Origin: Galdieria partita
Lineage: Eukaryota; Rhodophyta; Bangiophyceae; Galdieriales; Galdieriaceae
Assembly: GCA_025991245.1 (NCBI GenBank)
Contig: BQMJ01000011.1
Span: 186,001-250,000 of the forward strand
Direction: 5' to 3'
DNA: 64,000 bases
Shown: positions 1 to 10,784 of the stretch, one piece after another
How the letters are laid out: each line of letters opens with the position of its first letter
Position numbering within the stretch: position 1 is the stretch's first letter
Notes under the pieces: model-generated
Seen by the model: the letters and a program-made list of their open reading frames with translations, nothing else
Databases searched by the model: none
Told to the model about the DNA's origin: nothing
Position numbers and translations under genes: made by a program

Positions 1-2
1 CA

Positions 3-80
3 AAGAGTGTTCGAGCAACTGCTGTCACTGTCGTCTTTGGTAACGGTCGATTGTTCCCTGTAGGAATTAAGGCGCGCTAA
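3..80 (+). CDS. 3' end of an unidentified protein gene (partial)
   Basis: One forward frame is open from the window edge to a TAA at 78-80 and gives about 25 residues ending in FGNGRLFPVGIKAR. The composition looks like protein, but the piece is too short to recognise and no domain can be named. It could equally be chance. The gene body would lie to the left of the window. Confidence 0.25.
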   Translation, partial: KSVRATAVTVVFGNGRLFPVGIKAR

Positions 81-859
81 CATACGGTTAGGACAACTTT
101 TCAGCCCATAACGTTGAGTTGTATGATACACTTTCGAGACCAGAAACTCTCGCTTTGCAAATTCTGCCCAGAGGCTACAAGTCATTTCATTTTTCCAACA
201 ACTTTAACAGGGTGTGGCCTTTAGATTTGAATATACACAAGCAACTATTCACTTTTGTGTGATACCGACGAAAGAATGCCCGTAAAGTTCTCCTTGTGGC
301 CTAATAACTCTCAAAGCGGAATATGAACAATTAAAACAAACAGAATTCTCTCGCGACCTTGATAAAGTTGTCTAAACTAGTATCTACCTATCAAGAGGTA
401 AAACGATGAAAATTTCGTGGCTTCAAGACAACTTTGTTAACGAGTTCTTTAAATCTTTGAAAAAAATATGAATCATGAATTTGACCTGCCTCGAAAGCTC
501 AATCTGACACAAAAATTGCATTGAAAACTGCTTCGTACATTCTTCACACTTTCAAAAGGACCTGGCAACTATCTGTCAAAATCAGACAATAGAGCATAAA
601 CAGTAGTCTGTCAACATTAAACTAAGTCTTAATACAAAAACTTTGCACAAACAGTTGAACGGAGTGGAACGCAACTTCGAAATTGAGATAGCCCAAAAGA
701 CAATCGAAAGATGAATGAATAATTCTCTTTCAAAACAGCTCACCATATACCGACATAAAAAGCTTGAGTGATTGATGAAAAAATGTTCAAATATGACAAA
801 AAATTTACAAGTCTCAAATTTCTAAAATTCAGCTTAAAAACGATTACACCCAAACTGAC
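81..859. other. intergenic stretch, no gene seen
   Basis: AT-rich sequence with no convincing open frame, tRNA or repeat. It lies downstream of the partial gene at the left edge and downstream of the nuclease gene on the minus strand, so it should hold the 3' ends of both transcripts. Confidence 0.5.
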
Positions 860-2506
860 TCATTTTGCGCTTGACAATTGAGAAAAATTACATGAACTGA
901 AATCTTCGTGTGATATGTGCTTCCAAATAGTACACTGGCTGGCCAATTCCTTTGTAAACTGAAGAAAATCTTGATAACCAGTATGACCCCAGAAAAAGTT
1001 GTCAGGGGGATCTACATTAGAATCCTTTCTTCCATATCTATTATAAAATTCACGAACAAAGGACAAACAAGCACCTAACCATTCATTGTTCCGTGCAACT
1101 TGAAACACATTGGATCCCTTTGTTACGCTGTATGAAATAAGATATCCTTCCTCTTCAATATTTGCACACAACATCTGCAATTGCATTTGAGCAAAATAAA
1201 TAGGCGAGAGCTTTTCCAATGGTCGAAAATTGAGAAATGCCCAATGGGTATGGGTCATGGTATCTTCTTTCCTTGAAAAAGAAATTTTCTCAGATGATGA
1301 TATTTCATGAGAAGAATCTAAAGAAGACGATACAACTCGAGGAACAAAAGGGCAGCGACTCTTCGCTTCACACAACTGCCAGGGATTCCAAACTCCATTT
1401 ACATTACGAACTCGAAACAAAGCATCAGGACTAGCTGAAATAGTTGGAAGTTCCTCATAACAGATATTCCATTCTGGAAGAATTTGCCCTTTCTCCAACA
1501 CAAACAGTCCAACTTCTTGCATTCTTATATCCTGAAAAGAATGCATGTATTCAAGAAACGCCAATAAACAATTGGCTTCATGAGAATGCCCCCATTCCAA
1601 GCGAATCTTACTCACAGAATCGTAGACTTCTTCAAATGATGGATTCAAAAGTGACTTCCAAGCATGCACTGCATGATGATGGCCTTTCATACTACTTGGA
1701 AGTCCTAACAATGTAGATGCCTTACTTTCTCCAAAACCAAGAATTTTCCATAGCGTGCTCGCGCTAACTTGTGAAAAACTACGAGCAATCTTCCATTCCT
1801 CCGAATCTTGTCTCAACATGCGAAAGTCATGACAACTTTCTATGTTTATTAGGTAAGGGGGAGGAAGCGGACGGTACAGTGGGTGCGATCGCAAGACTGA
1901 CTTATGGATGCTTCCCCAAAGAACATTAGGTTGCTTTCCAATGAACTTTTCTTGAAAAAAAGACGAATCGGAAAAACTATCTCCTACCTCCGAGGCCTTC
2001 TTTGCGCTTACTGGCTGGTTGGCTTTTCCAGTTTCCAAGTGGCTAAGAATAGCATTACCAAGTGCCTCTAGTTGACGACATAAATTTTCGTCCAAAATAT
2101 TATTTTGATGTTCTTGCAATAACTGATCAAGTTCTTGTCTCTTGTTCTCTACCTCTAATGAAAGTTCTAAACTGTGTGAAGAAGCTAGAACGTCACGCGC
2201 CTGCTTCCTTAGAGGTACTCCATCGATATCACCAACTTGGTTTCTTTGCTGCAAAGTTTTCAAGAAGCGCCACCACGACTTCTCTAGCTGATTTTCTTGA
2301 CTCGTGCAAAACGTCTTCCCTGAGCCATTCCGGTAAAACTTGGACAACTGAATGTGATGCACACAAGCAAGTCTCGCTTCTAAGGGTGTAGCGTAAAAAC
2401 GACGCAACTGAATTATGTCGAGCGAACTTCGGGAATATTTCAGAGGCCAGAAACCCAGTGAGTCTCTAACACAAGAAGCACAGCGTGGGCTGAAACAAAT
2501 CCACAT
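860..2506 (-). CDS. YqaJ-like PD-(D/E)XK nuclease, probably mitochondrial
   Basis: About 548 residues, apparently intronless. The reading frame extends a little upstream of 2506, but the first ATG is at 2506. The C-terminal half carries a YqaJ/lambda-exonuclease-type nuclease core: a RMLRQDSEEWKIAR strand-helix (the family's R..S..W motif), WGHSHEANCLLAF with the first acidic residue, ISASPDALF with the metal-binding Asp, and LCEAKSRCPF as the E-x-K motif. These residues are in the family order, so the nuclease should be active on DNA ends. The N-terminal 100 residues are rich in Arg, Ser and aromatic residues (for example QLRRFYATP), which looks like a mitochondrial presequence; that location is inference. 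The gene is divergent from the RAP1-like gene at 2875, with which it must share an upstream region. Confidence 0.75.
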   Translation of the reverse strand: MWICFSPRCASCVRDSLGFWPLKYSRSSLDIIQLRRFYATPLEARLACVHHIQLSKFYRNGSGKTFCTSQENQLEKSWWRFLKTLQQRNQVGDIDGVPLRKQARDVLASSHSLELSLEVENKRQELDQLLQEHQNNILDENLCRQLEALGNAILSHLETGKANQPVSAKKASEVGDSFSDSSFFQEKFIGKQPNVLWGSIHKSVLRSHPLYRPLPPPYLINIESCHDFRMLRQDSEEWKIARSFSQVSASTLWKILGFGESKASTLLGLPSSMKGHHHAVHAWKSLLNPSFEEVYDSVSKIRLEWGHSHEANCLLAFLEYMHSFQDIRMQEVGLFVLEKGQILPEWNICYEELPTISASPDALFRVRNVNGVWNPWQLCEAKSRCPFVPRVVSSSLDSSHEISSSEKISFSRKEDTMTHTHWAFLNFRPLEKLSPIYFAQMQLQMLCANIEEEGYLISYSVTKGSNVFQVARNNEWLGACLSFVREFYNRYGRKDSNVDPPDNFFWGHTGYQDFLQFTKELASQCTIWKHISHEDFSSCNFSQLSSAK

Positions 2507-2874
2507 CCGTCGAAGCAATATTAGTCAACGAAAAGTAGCCCTATTTAATGAATGTATTCCAATGGACCACAACGAAAATATTTTATCGATCTTCATGAAA
2601 GTGCGATCACCAGTAATACTCGAGTTGGAAAATTGAAATTTGCTACTCAACAACTTATCCGAATTACCATCGGAGTATTGGAAATGTGGAGTTTGTAGCG
2701 TAGTTACCAACTCATGTTTCTTTTAATGAATAAGTGCTTTGAGATGGTGTTGAAAGAATAGCATATATACTGTAGTTTGTAAAAAGAGATATCGTGTTCA
2801 GATTTTACTTCTTCACACAAACAGTTTCACAACTCTTTTACTCAGACAGCTGACTAGTTGATATATCTTTGAGA
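2507..2874. promoter_or_regulatory. shared upstream region of nuclease and RAP1-like genes
   Basis: 368 nt between two divergent start codons. It is AT-rich and holds a TATA-like run (GCATATATACTG near 2762). No conserved operator could be recognised. Short open frames here look like chance. Confidence 0.35.
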
Positions 2875-4197
2875 ATGGCAATTTCTGTATTCAAGAGCAG
2901 TAATTGGGAGATCTTTGAAACGGATTGTCAGAAACCCGCGTACAATTTAATGGAGTTGATGCAAAGCAGCGAAGGTGAACGTGATGTTGACGTCACTCGT
3001 GATAAACTTTTTCAGATAAATGGAGAACCGTTGCGTTTCTTTGTAGGTCTTAGCAGTCAGAAAAATCACGTGGAGCTTTTGATTAAGAAACGGGGAGGCT
3101 TGGTACTAGGAAAGCTTCCTGACTGTTTCAAGCTCTCAGGCATGGTTCTGGACTTGGATGATAACGGCCTCCCTTCCAACCCTGAACAACTAATCATTTT
3201 ATTAGATACAAATGCAAAACTATCACGCAACAGCAAGTTTACGATAAAGCCCGCTGATTGCTTTTCGTTGTCGTACGTGGAAAGCTGTATAGAGCAAAAC
3301 AAGTTGCTCAACTTGAATGGCTTCCGGATTGGAAATAAGTCTGTTGTTGCGAATTCACAAGAGAACACAAAGACCAAAAAAAGATTCCATGTTTCGGAAG
3401 AACAACATGAAGCTGCCTTGACCAGTGAGAAGCATCTTGCATTCATGAACCTCGCTACTACGACTACACCAGAACCTGTCAAAAGATCAAGACAAAAGTA
3501 TAACCACGAACATGACTTGATACTAGTGAATTTCGTTAAAGAGATGATGTTGAAATACCCTGAAGAGAAACCTCTTGGTCAGAAACTATGGCAGCGAGCA
3601 GAAGAATTGCAAATACTTGGACCCTACCGTACTTGGCAGTCTATGAGAGAACGCTTTAAGACTCGATTACAGCCATATTTACACCAAGGAACAATTTCGA
3701 CTTTAGCATGGAATCAACTACCTATAGATGCTGAAGATCCCATATCCACATCATTTGAAGAAGAAAATACTTCGACCTTTTCAGAGAGTATTGAGTTAGG
3801 CAAAGCTTCGGTTTCCCAAGGAAATCATGCAGACGAGTCGAAGAGACAGACGTACAGAACTGAAATTTCACTCGCGGAGCAACGAGAGAGATCAAGTGTT
3901 ATGTTGGATACTAATATCGTTTCGAACGAATTCACTTATGGGACGGAAGAAAACTCATCTCGTGATGTACTAGTAACAAGTGACTGTAGAAATGACGAAA
4001 GCTTCTGTCGCAAGTTATTATATGATAAAGAAGAAAACAAAGCATTCGATTGTCAACAGGAGCAACTTGTGCAAAAGGTTATCCGAAATTTAAGCGATAA
4101 ATATCTTGTACCCGAAACGCGAGTCTGTATGGCTTTGTTGGATGCCAATGGCTCGGTGGACTTGGCACTAAAGTTTCTGAAACACCGCAAGGTGTGA
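2875..4197 (+). CDS. RAP1: RAP1-like telomere protein (BRCT, Myb, C-terminal RCT)
   Basis: 440 residues from the ATG at 2875 (an in-frame TTG lies two codons upstream); no intron. The domain order matches TERF2IP/RAP1. An N-terminal BRCT-like region (about residues 40-155) ends with SYVESCIEQNKLLNLNGFRI, close to the human RAP1 BRCT end. A Myb/homeodomain-like helix bundle (about 205-270) contains YNHEHDLILVNFVKE, then LGQKLWQRAEELQIL and TWQSMRERFKTRL, as in the RAP1 Myb domain. The last 40 residues (VQKVIRNLSDKYLVPETRVC then LLDANGSVDLALKFL) fit the RCT helical module that binds telomere partners. Between them is an acidic, Ser-rich linker. The expected role is a telomere-bound adaptor in the nucleus. 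The gene converges on the Myb gene at 4882. Confidence 0.82.
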   Translation: MAISVFKSSNWEIFETDCQKPAYNLMELMQSSEGERDVDVTRDKLFQINGEPLRFFVGLSSQKNHVELLIKKRGGLVLGKLPDCFKLSGMVLDLDDNGLPSNPEQLIILLDTNAKLSRNSKFTIKPADCFSLSYVESCIEQNKLLNLNGFRIGNKSVVANSQENTKTKKRFHVSEEQHEAALTSEKHLAFMNLATTTTPEPVKRSRQKYNHEHDLILVNFVKEMMLKYPEEKPLGQKLWQRAEELQILGPYRTWQSMRERFKTRLQPYLHQGTISTLAWNQLPIDAEDPISTSFEEENTSTFSESIELGKASVSQGNHADESKRQTYRTEISLAEQRERSSVMLDTNIVSNEFTYGTEENSSRDVLVTSDCRNDESFCRKLLYDKEENKAFDCQQEQLVQKVIRNLSDKYLVPETRVCMALLDANGSVDLALKFLKHRKV

Positions 4198-4881
4198 TCA
4201 TTTTCGCTGTCCAATTGAAGGTTCGAAACTTTTGCAGTTTGTATAGAAGACGATTTGAAAGTAAATTTGCACTAGCCATCTCTTTGCATTATAGTGTTCA
4301 TAAAGTGGTTTCAAAATGACTGTTGGAGGCCACCAAGAATCTCTTCGCACCTTATGTCTTGATAGCCTAACTGATACTTTTAGACGACTCTAAAAAGCCA
4401 TCTTGCTTAGACTCACTTCCACTCGGAGTACGCACCTATTGCGAAAACGTTTAGAAGGCTATGAAAATTTTTCAGTCTTTTACTGAAAACTGTAGCAGGC
4501 ATTCTCGAATAATATTCACTGCCCTTTATGAAGAATAGCCTTCTTTTGGAAGTTCCTGTAAACGTGATTTTCCAATGACGTGCTAGCAGGAGATAAGATT
4601 TCTATTTTTCTTCAAAAACTAGCACTTATTTGTTTTTCAAAGGTGTTTCTGGACATAGTGCTCGTTACATACCATCATTGTCTCATTTGGACAAAAAAGA
4701 ATGAGCTGCTTCAAATGTCTCATGTAGCATATTGAAAACGCTGAATTTCAACATCAACTCTACAACATATCAAATTCTTCGTACGTGTTATTTACAGGTA
4801 TGTTAAAAATCTTCCAATAACAACAAAACAAAAGACCACAAACTAAAAATGTTCGACATTTTCCTCCAATACAACAAATAT
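4198..4881. other. intergenic region between convergent genes
   Basis: 684 nt between the stop of the RAP1-like gene and the stop of the minus-strand Myb gene. No coding frame, RNA gene or repeat is apparent; it should carry both 3' untranslated regions. Confidence 0.5.
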
Positions 4882-6169
4882 CTAGCAATCCCAAAGAGGT
4901 GGAAGATTACAACTTTCCATCACTAAGCTGTCATCTTCAGAAACAAATGTATTCATTCTGTTCATGTGCAAAGGCGGCAGAATATTACATGAATCTCCCT
5001 TCCACGTTGCTGCGGTCTCCGATGCCCTCGAGACCACGCTACATACTCCCATAAGTGAACTTAAAGACGCCTCCTCATTAACCATTCTATCTCTAAAAGC
5101 TGGTAGCGGCGTGATAGCTACACTTCCTAAACTCTCACACTGCAAAGGCCCTCCTCGCGGGACGCCCATCATCGAGTCTAGTGCAATCCAGTGCTCTTGA
5201 TCTGAAAAGGACGCAATGAACGACGGGTGAGTCATACCATTTGACTCTGTAATTTTTGAAATGGAACCACTATTTAAAGGTCTGACTCGTGCTATCCCGC
5301 AATCTGGGCAAACTGTAGGTGCGGCGTTATCTTTCATCAGGCTGTCCAATGCTCCACTGTGTTCCTGACCATTATTACCATAATAAGAATGTTGAGCACA
5401 ACGTTCTCCAAAAAACCAAGCTCGGTCATCATGCTGCGAGCCAAATGAATGCGAAGCTTCTGTTTTGGTAGGGTAGCATAATCTTTCGCTTTGAGCTAAA
5501 GATACTCCAGCACTCCTTCCTGGATCGGAAGACCTACGTTGCATATTGCTGGGCCACTCAACGTATTTATTCCCCATTTCTTCACCAGCATTACTTGAAT
5601 CACATACTGAATAAGTTCGATACAAACGACTGCTATCTCTTGACACTGTGTTTGAGGCCTTTCCAGCAAGTACTCGGAAATACCGGTACCGACACTGAAT
5701 ATCCGTCCTTCCCGTACCCAGCTTTCTCGCAATATCTGACCATTTGCTGCCAAGTTCTTCATGAAGCTTCATCAGTTTTTCTGTTTCTTCTTTAGTCCAC
5801 GAATCTTTCCTTACGCTAGGATCGAGAGTGTATCTCCTACGATAGCATTTACTCAAGTACTCAAAACCCCTGAGTTGTTTCTTACCATCTCTTCAGGCAC
5901 TGCTGTCCAGTCTTACCGCCCATGAACTTCTTTATAAGAGCCCAACGGTTACCATACTTCCGATGGAGCTTCTCAAATTATCAGAAAGCATATCTCACCG
6001 ACACAACAAACTTCCCTACCTCTATGAGCCTCCTGTCCTCTTGTTCGGTCCAACCCAACGAACCGACAGGACTTTCATGGTTCTCCAACTTTTGCATAAA
6101 GAGTGACTTTGAGTCGAATAATACGTTGTTTCCTTTGTTTTCCCCCTTCTCTGAGACGACAACGGTCAT
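4882..6169 (-). CDS. two-repeat Myb-type transcription factor
   Basis: Three exons. The first (from the ATG at 6169) ends with GSLGWTEQEDRRLIE; after a short intron with a GTAGGG donor comes KLHRKYGNRWALIKKF followed by GGKTGQQCLKR; a second short intron then leads into the last exon, which reads RYTLDPSVRKDSWTKEETEK and KWSDIARKLGTGRTDIQCRY. Splicing restores the Trp between the repeats (KRW). This makes two Myb/SANT repeats near the N terminus, similar to R2R3-like proteins. The remaining 220 residues are Ser/Asn-rich with CPDCGIARV as the only notable Cys pair. Targets cannot be inferred. An in-frame extension upstream of 6169 has no ATG. Confidence 0.8.
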
Positions 6170-7478
6170 TGGAGTCTGTTGCTGCTTAGAAGCTAACGGC
6201 GCCAGTACTACAGATATTTCAAGTGCAACTCTGGTTAGAACAATTAGCAAGTCTTTGGTTGTTCCAAGGTAACCTCGTCAAGTCATAACATGAAATCCTA
6301 CGTGCGGCAACCAAAATAGTAAGGGAAGAAATGCAGTAGCTTGGCACGTGTTTACCTCGGAAAGACCCATGGACAAGGGACGCTTAAGCGATCGAGGGAA
6401 AATCCAAAGTACTAAATTCCACGAATCCAAACCTCCTTGACAGTGGAATTCTCAAGCTATTTCAGATCTTTTAAGTTCAACCAGCGAGGCATAAAATGTA
6501 TAGAGACATCAACATAACCAGTTAATGAGGGAAATTTGACCATACAAACACCGGAATTTACAAGCCTATTCGCTGGTTGCTTCTATATTAAAACTGTTCT
6601 TTTTATTAGGAATACTCATTCGACAGATTGCCTTCAACGCCAGTTCCTATAAACCTATGTCACCTTCTAATTTAGAACCAGCAAACATTCTAGCAGCTCT
6701 CTATATAGCAAGGCTGAATATACTCTACTCCAGAAAAATAAAGGTTTCAAAAACTCTCAAGTACAGACAATTTCATTCTATTTCATCATTCAAGTTGAGA
6801 AAACACTTATCCCTTTCTCAGAACGTTTTGGTAGAATGAAAATAAACATGTCAAATCGTTCTCTTCACTATAGCAGATGAAAAATTTTTGGGTTAAGAAC
6901 TTTTTCTCTTGTCTCTTGCCAGCCAATATCAAATCCATAGGCTGGGTGCCAGGTTCACAGGCAAAATCGAAGTAACTGATAGCTACCCACTGAAGAGAGT
7001 ATATCAAATCGGTTGGCTAAAAAGACCGCGCAGGAGACATCCAATATCTTTTCCATATTAGATACATTCATGAAAGCATTTCACGATAAACACAAATATG
7101 GAACCGGGACCAAATCCAAATTATAAGCGTATCACAGCTACTAAACTTGATAACATCACAAAACTGTCGATATTTAGCTTGTCGCGACACTATATATATA
7201 TATACATAACAGGAAATAATTCTACTTTTCATCACACACGATGAGTGGATAGATTTGAATACAACTTTTAAAATACAAGAAATAATACGATGGTGCTGTT
7301 TAAAACATACACAATCTCTTTCATTCTTCTTTCTAAAGAACCTTATCTTGTGTCTCATTGAGCACAAATATCTGTCATTTGCTGATAACTCACACTTGAC
7401 AAAACAGAAAAATCTACCAAAAGCAAAATCATTATGACTTTATAATTGCTTCGTTCAGACAACTTCCATTTTTGAATT
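6170..7478. other. long intergenic region, no supported gene
   Basis: 1.3 kb between the start of one minus-strand Myb gene and the stop of the next. Several frames of 60-100 codons exist on both strands, but they are low complexity, mostly lack a plausible ATG context and show no domain. A (TA)n run lies at 7191-7206. Confidence 0.45.
7191..7206. repeat. (TA)n simple repeat
   Basis: Alternating TA of about 14 nt followed by CA, in non-coding DNA. Confidence 0.7.
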
Positions 7479-8913
7479 TCACAAACTGGCTTCATGGGGC
7501 TTTCGAATCTCAGAGTTTGAAGATTCTCTCATTAACCGCAAGAAATACTTCTGCATGTGCGTTCTGCATTGAACAGTAGATCTGGTCCCCACATAGTCCG
7601 ACAATGCTTTGAGATCTCGACGTCCAAACTGCGATAGCGCTTCTAAAAACCTTTTGTGCTCTTTTGCAGTCCAGTAACGAGAGCTGGTCTCTTTAGAGGG
7701 TTCCTTAAAAACAACTTTGGCTCCTTCCTTCTCGTTCCCCTTGACAACACTGGCATTTTGCAAATTATCCTTTCCAATGTTACTATTCATACAACTAGCA
7801 TCTTTATATTGTTCATTTGGCTTTGACACTTCAAATGAAGAATGATATAAGAAAGAATCCATATGACTTCTCCGAGAACTGTTTTCTGACTTCATGTTTC
7901 TTAATGAAGGAGTTAGACTTGTCTCTTCGGAAATCGCTAATTTTCTATGAATGTAATCTGAGTGGGAAGCGAAATACTTCTGACATTCACATTGTCCGTT
8001 AGCGTGAAGTTTAATCAAGTCACCAACATTTGAGCACAGAATTTTTATCGTCTCTCGTGCTTCCTGTAACTGTCTTTCAAGAGATATGGCGTGTGACTGA
8101 AACTGGTTCAACTGCACCTTCATTCTATCAATTCTTGATGCTTGGCTCGCTTCAACTTGTTGCAGAGTTTTAATATAGGAATCATTTAGATCATTTTCGA
8201 GTCTGCTTTCCATTTCATCGTAACTATCCAAACTCGTCCTATCATACAATTTTCTTTTCTTCTGTGGAACAAGATTATCAAAAACTACTTGAGCTCCGAC
8301 AGCTTCTTCTTCTTCGAGGTTTCCCTGAATCGGCGACGTCCTTTTTGGTACCCAAGGGAAGACCTTTCCTGCATTGACTAAATGATTCACTTCGATCTTA
8401 TCCTCCTCTCGAGATGAAGTCAATACCATCCTATGTCTATTTGTTTTGGGGTTTCCTCGGTAGAGATGCAGGGTGCGAAAAGCAAAATTGAAAGTTTCTT
8501 GATTTATCGAGTATTCTACGCGATAAATATTCTTAAGAACCCAGGCTTGATTACTTAGTCCTTTTAGTCGCCATACCAAAGTCACTCCCTACAACATGTG
8601 TTTCCCAAATATCTAGAAAAGCACGTTCCACAGCAAAGTGCAACGAGAACTTTGAATTATAGTCGAAGACAGTAGCTACTTGGACTACAAATACAAAAGG
8701 TGATTTGGATGCTTTGAATACAAGTTCTAAAAAGACATACAACCGTTCAGGGAGCTTATTTGAAAAATTGTTGGGCAACTGAAAGTCTGATAGTGGCAAT
8801 CTAAGACAGCGATTTACATCGAAATTGTCTTTCTTGTGTTGTAGGCTTTCCGAAACTTTTGACTTCTGAACTCTGTTTTCTCTCTCATATTTTGCGTCAG
8901 AAAGTGATCTGTC
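7479..8913 (-). CDS. single-repeat Myb/SANT protein with coiled coil
   Basis: The last exon (to the stop at 7479) encodes a Ser-rich acidic stretch, a coiled coil (about VEASQASRIDRMKVQLNQF onward) and, near the C terminus, one Myb repeat: RYWTAKEHKRFLEALSQFG, then VGTRSTVQCRTHMQKYFLRL. The last helix resembles the SHAQKYF variant of plant and protist one-repeat Mybs. An upstream exon is open to about 8913 (reading SPFVFVVQVATVF and FSLHFAVERAFLDIWETHV) and joins cleanly across a 61-nt intron at 8532-8592 (donor GTAGGG, acceptor TTAAG). That exon has no ATG, so a further short first exon probably lies near 8950-9000; the true start is unresolved. A shorter product could start at the ATG of MVLTSSREE in the last exon. 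Confidence 0.65.
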
Positions 8914-9137
8914 TTATATCTTAGTTTTAGAGTTGTATGAACAGCTTATTACTTGTAGGGATAGATACAATTGTTATCAGTTTCATATCTACGTTCATAG
9001 AATCTAGAATTTGTGTCATACAGATTTCCACAATGAAACTTGAAAATGTTAGATGTAGCATCTAATTGTTAAAATACTTGAAGTAGTCCTATAGAAGATT
9101 AATTTTTAAATCCTATAAACTTCCGAAGTTGCTGATG

Positions 9138-9211
9138 GGTCGATTAGCTCAAGTGGTTAGAGCGCCGTGCTAATAACGCGGAGGTTCTGAGTTCAAGCCT
9201 CAGATCGACCA
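9138..9211 (+). tRNA. tRNA-Ile (anticodon AAU)
   Basis: A full cloverleaf of 74 nt: acceptor arms GGTCGAT and ATCGACC with discriminator A at 9211, D arm GCTC/GAGC, anticodon stem CCGTG/CGCGG around the loop CTAATAA (anticodon AAT, read as IAU), a five-base variable loop, and a T arm CTGAG/CTCAG with TTCAAGC. No intron. A T-rich tract (TTTCCTTTT) follows directly and would serve as the RNA polymerase III terminator. CCA is not encoded as a full triplet, as expected for a nuclear tRNA. Confidence 0.96.
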
Positions 9212-9249
9212 TTTCCTTTTGGTAGGAAATTGATCTCTTTGAGAGTCCT

Positions 9250-10603
9250 ATGCTTACCTTTGCCGGAAGTACTGTCTTTTTGGATAACAACAAGACAAGA
9301 ACTTTCTTCAAGACGGACCTCAGCTTGATTTTGAATACTGTAGTTTGTAATCGTTGTAGGCTGCTTCAAAAACAGTTCAGTGCAAGAAACTGGATCAGAG
9401 AGGATGGGAAACAGGCTAGGGAAGTTACGCCACAGCCAAATTTTGTTGTGTTTTTGAAGTTGGAAACTCCGTCGAACGTAAAGATTACAGTCATAGGAGG
9501 TGGTTCCTTCGGAACAGCGATGTCAAAGGTTTTTGGTATGAAAGGATACCAAGTCTGTTTATTGGTACTGTAAGCTATCTTATTTTCAAGTTTGTAGTTT
9601 GACTAGCCCGAAGGTAAGGGATCCTAATATTGTAGCCGGAATCAATCAAGACAGGAGAAATCCCAAATATCTGAGAGAGTTTACGTTACCAGACAGTGTT
9701 TGTGTAAGTCTGTTTCTTGTAAAAGGTCCGACCCTTCTTTGAGTGTATTCGCAGGCAACATCAGACGTGGAGTCAGCTTTGGAAGACACACAGCTTGTCG
9801 TACACGCCCTTCCCGTGCAAGTTTCTCGTGAAGTTTTGGAGAAAGTGTCTCCTTTTATCCCAACTGCTGTTCCAGTGCTTTCGACGTCAAAGGGTTTAGA
9901 GGTTACCTCCCATAAGTTTATGTTTGAGCTTTTACAAGAGACGGTCTCAAATAGTGGGAATAAACGACCCTTGGCTTTTTTATCAGGACCTTCTTTCGCG
10001 AAGGAGATTATGCAAGAGTTGCCTACTGCAGTTGTGGTAGCCTGTGAAAGTTTAGAAACTGCGAGTTTGATTGCGAATATGTTATCGTCATCAATTTTTA
10101 AGGTGTTTACTACCACAGATTTCATAGGTGTTGAAGTTGCGGGCGCACTAAAGAATATTATAGCCATTGCAGCTGGAATGGCAGAAGGCATGGGTTTGGG
10201 AATGAACGCAATAGCAGGATTAGTTACTCGAGGCTGTAGTGAGATGAGAAGGGTTGCTGAATTCTTGGGTGGTTCCTCGGTAACTTTATCAGGCCTTAGT
10301 GGTGTAGGAGACACATTTCTCACTTGCTTTGGTCCTTTAAGCAGAAATCGTACTGTCGGTTACCGTTTAGGCAAGGGTGAAACTCTGAGTGAAATATTAA
10401 AGACGTCGCAAGAAGTGGCAGAAGGAGTTGCAACTGCAAAGGCGGTGGTGGAGTGGTTACCCGCTGTACTTAACACCACATATACTCGTGCACTTGTACG
10501 TTTTCCTATACTTTTGAGCGTTGCACCAATCCTGGAAGGTAGGTTGACGCCTGAAGAAGGAATGCAACAGCTTATGTCAATGCCACCAACTGTAGAAGAC
10601 TAA
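9250..10603 (+). CDS. NAD+-dependent glycerol-3-phosphate dehydrogenase, GpsA type
   Basis: Reduces dihydroxyacetone phosphate to glycerol 3-phosphate, the backbone for glycerolipids. Three exons: one ending near 9569 in VCLLVL, a short one holding RDPNIVAGINQDRRNPKYL, and the main exon from about 9755. Visible motifs are the Rossmann loop TVIGGGSFGTAM, LSGPSFAKEI, and the catalytic block VEVAGALKNIIAIAAG with the Lys, then LVTRGCSEM and SGVGDTFLTCFG. About 75 residues precede the Rossmann loop and are rich in Arg, Ser and Thr, so an organelle transit peptide (plastid by analogy with other algal GpsA proteins) is likely but inferred. It starts 39 nt after the tRNA-Ile gene. Confidence 0.92.
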
Positions 10604-10784
10604 AACTTGGTTGAAAATCTTTCAAATGTATGACTATCCCAAACTGGCTATCACTTCATGTAAGCATTCTAACTTGAAAACACATTTTATCTTGTACGAA
10701 TTTAAGCCACAAAATAAACAAACCAGAAAAAACAACAATTAAACTGGAAACAACAGGAAATCTGACTTTGAACAGAACATTAAC

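Noticed and set aside
6657-7367. Several frames of 60-100 codons in the long intergenic region
   Set aside because: Low complexity, no domain, no plausible splice links, often without an ATG.
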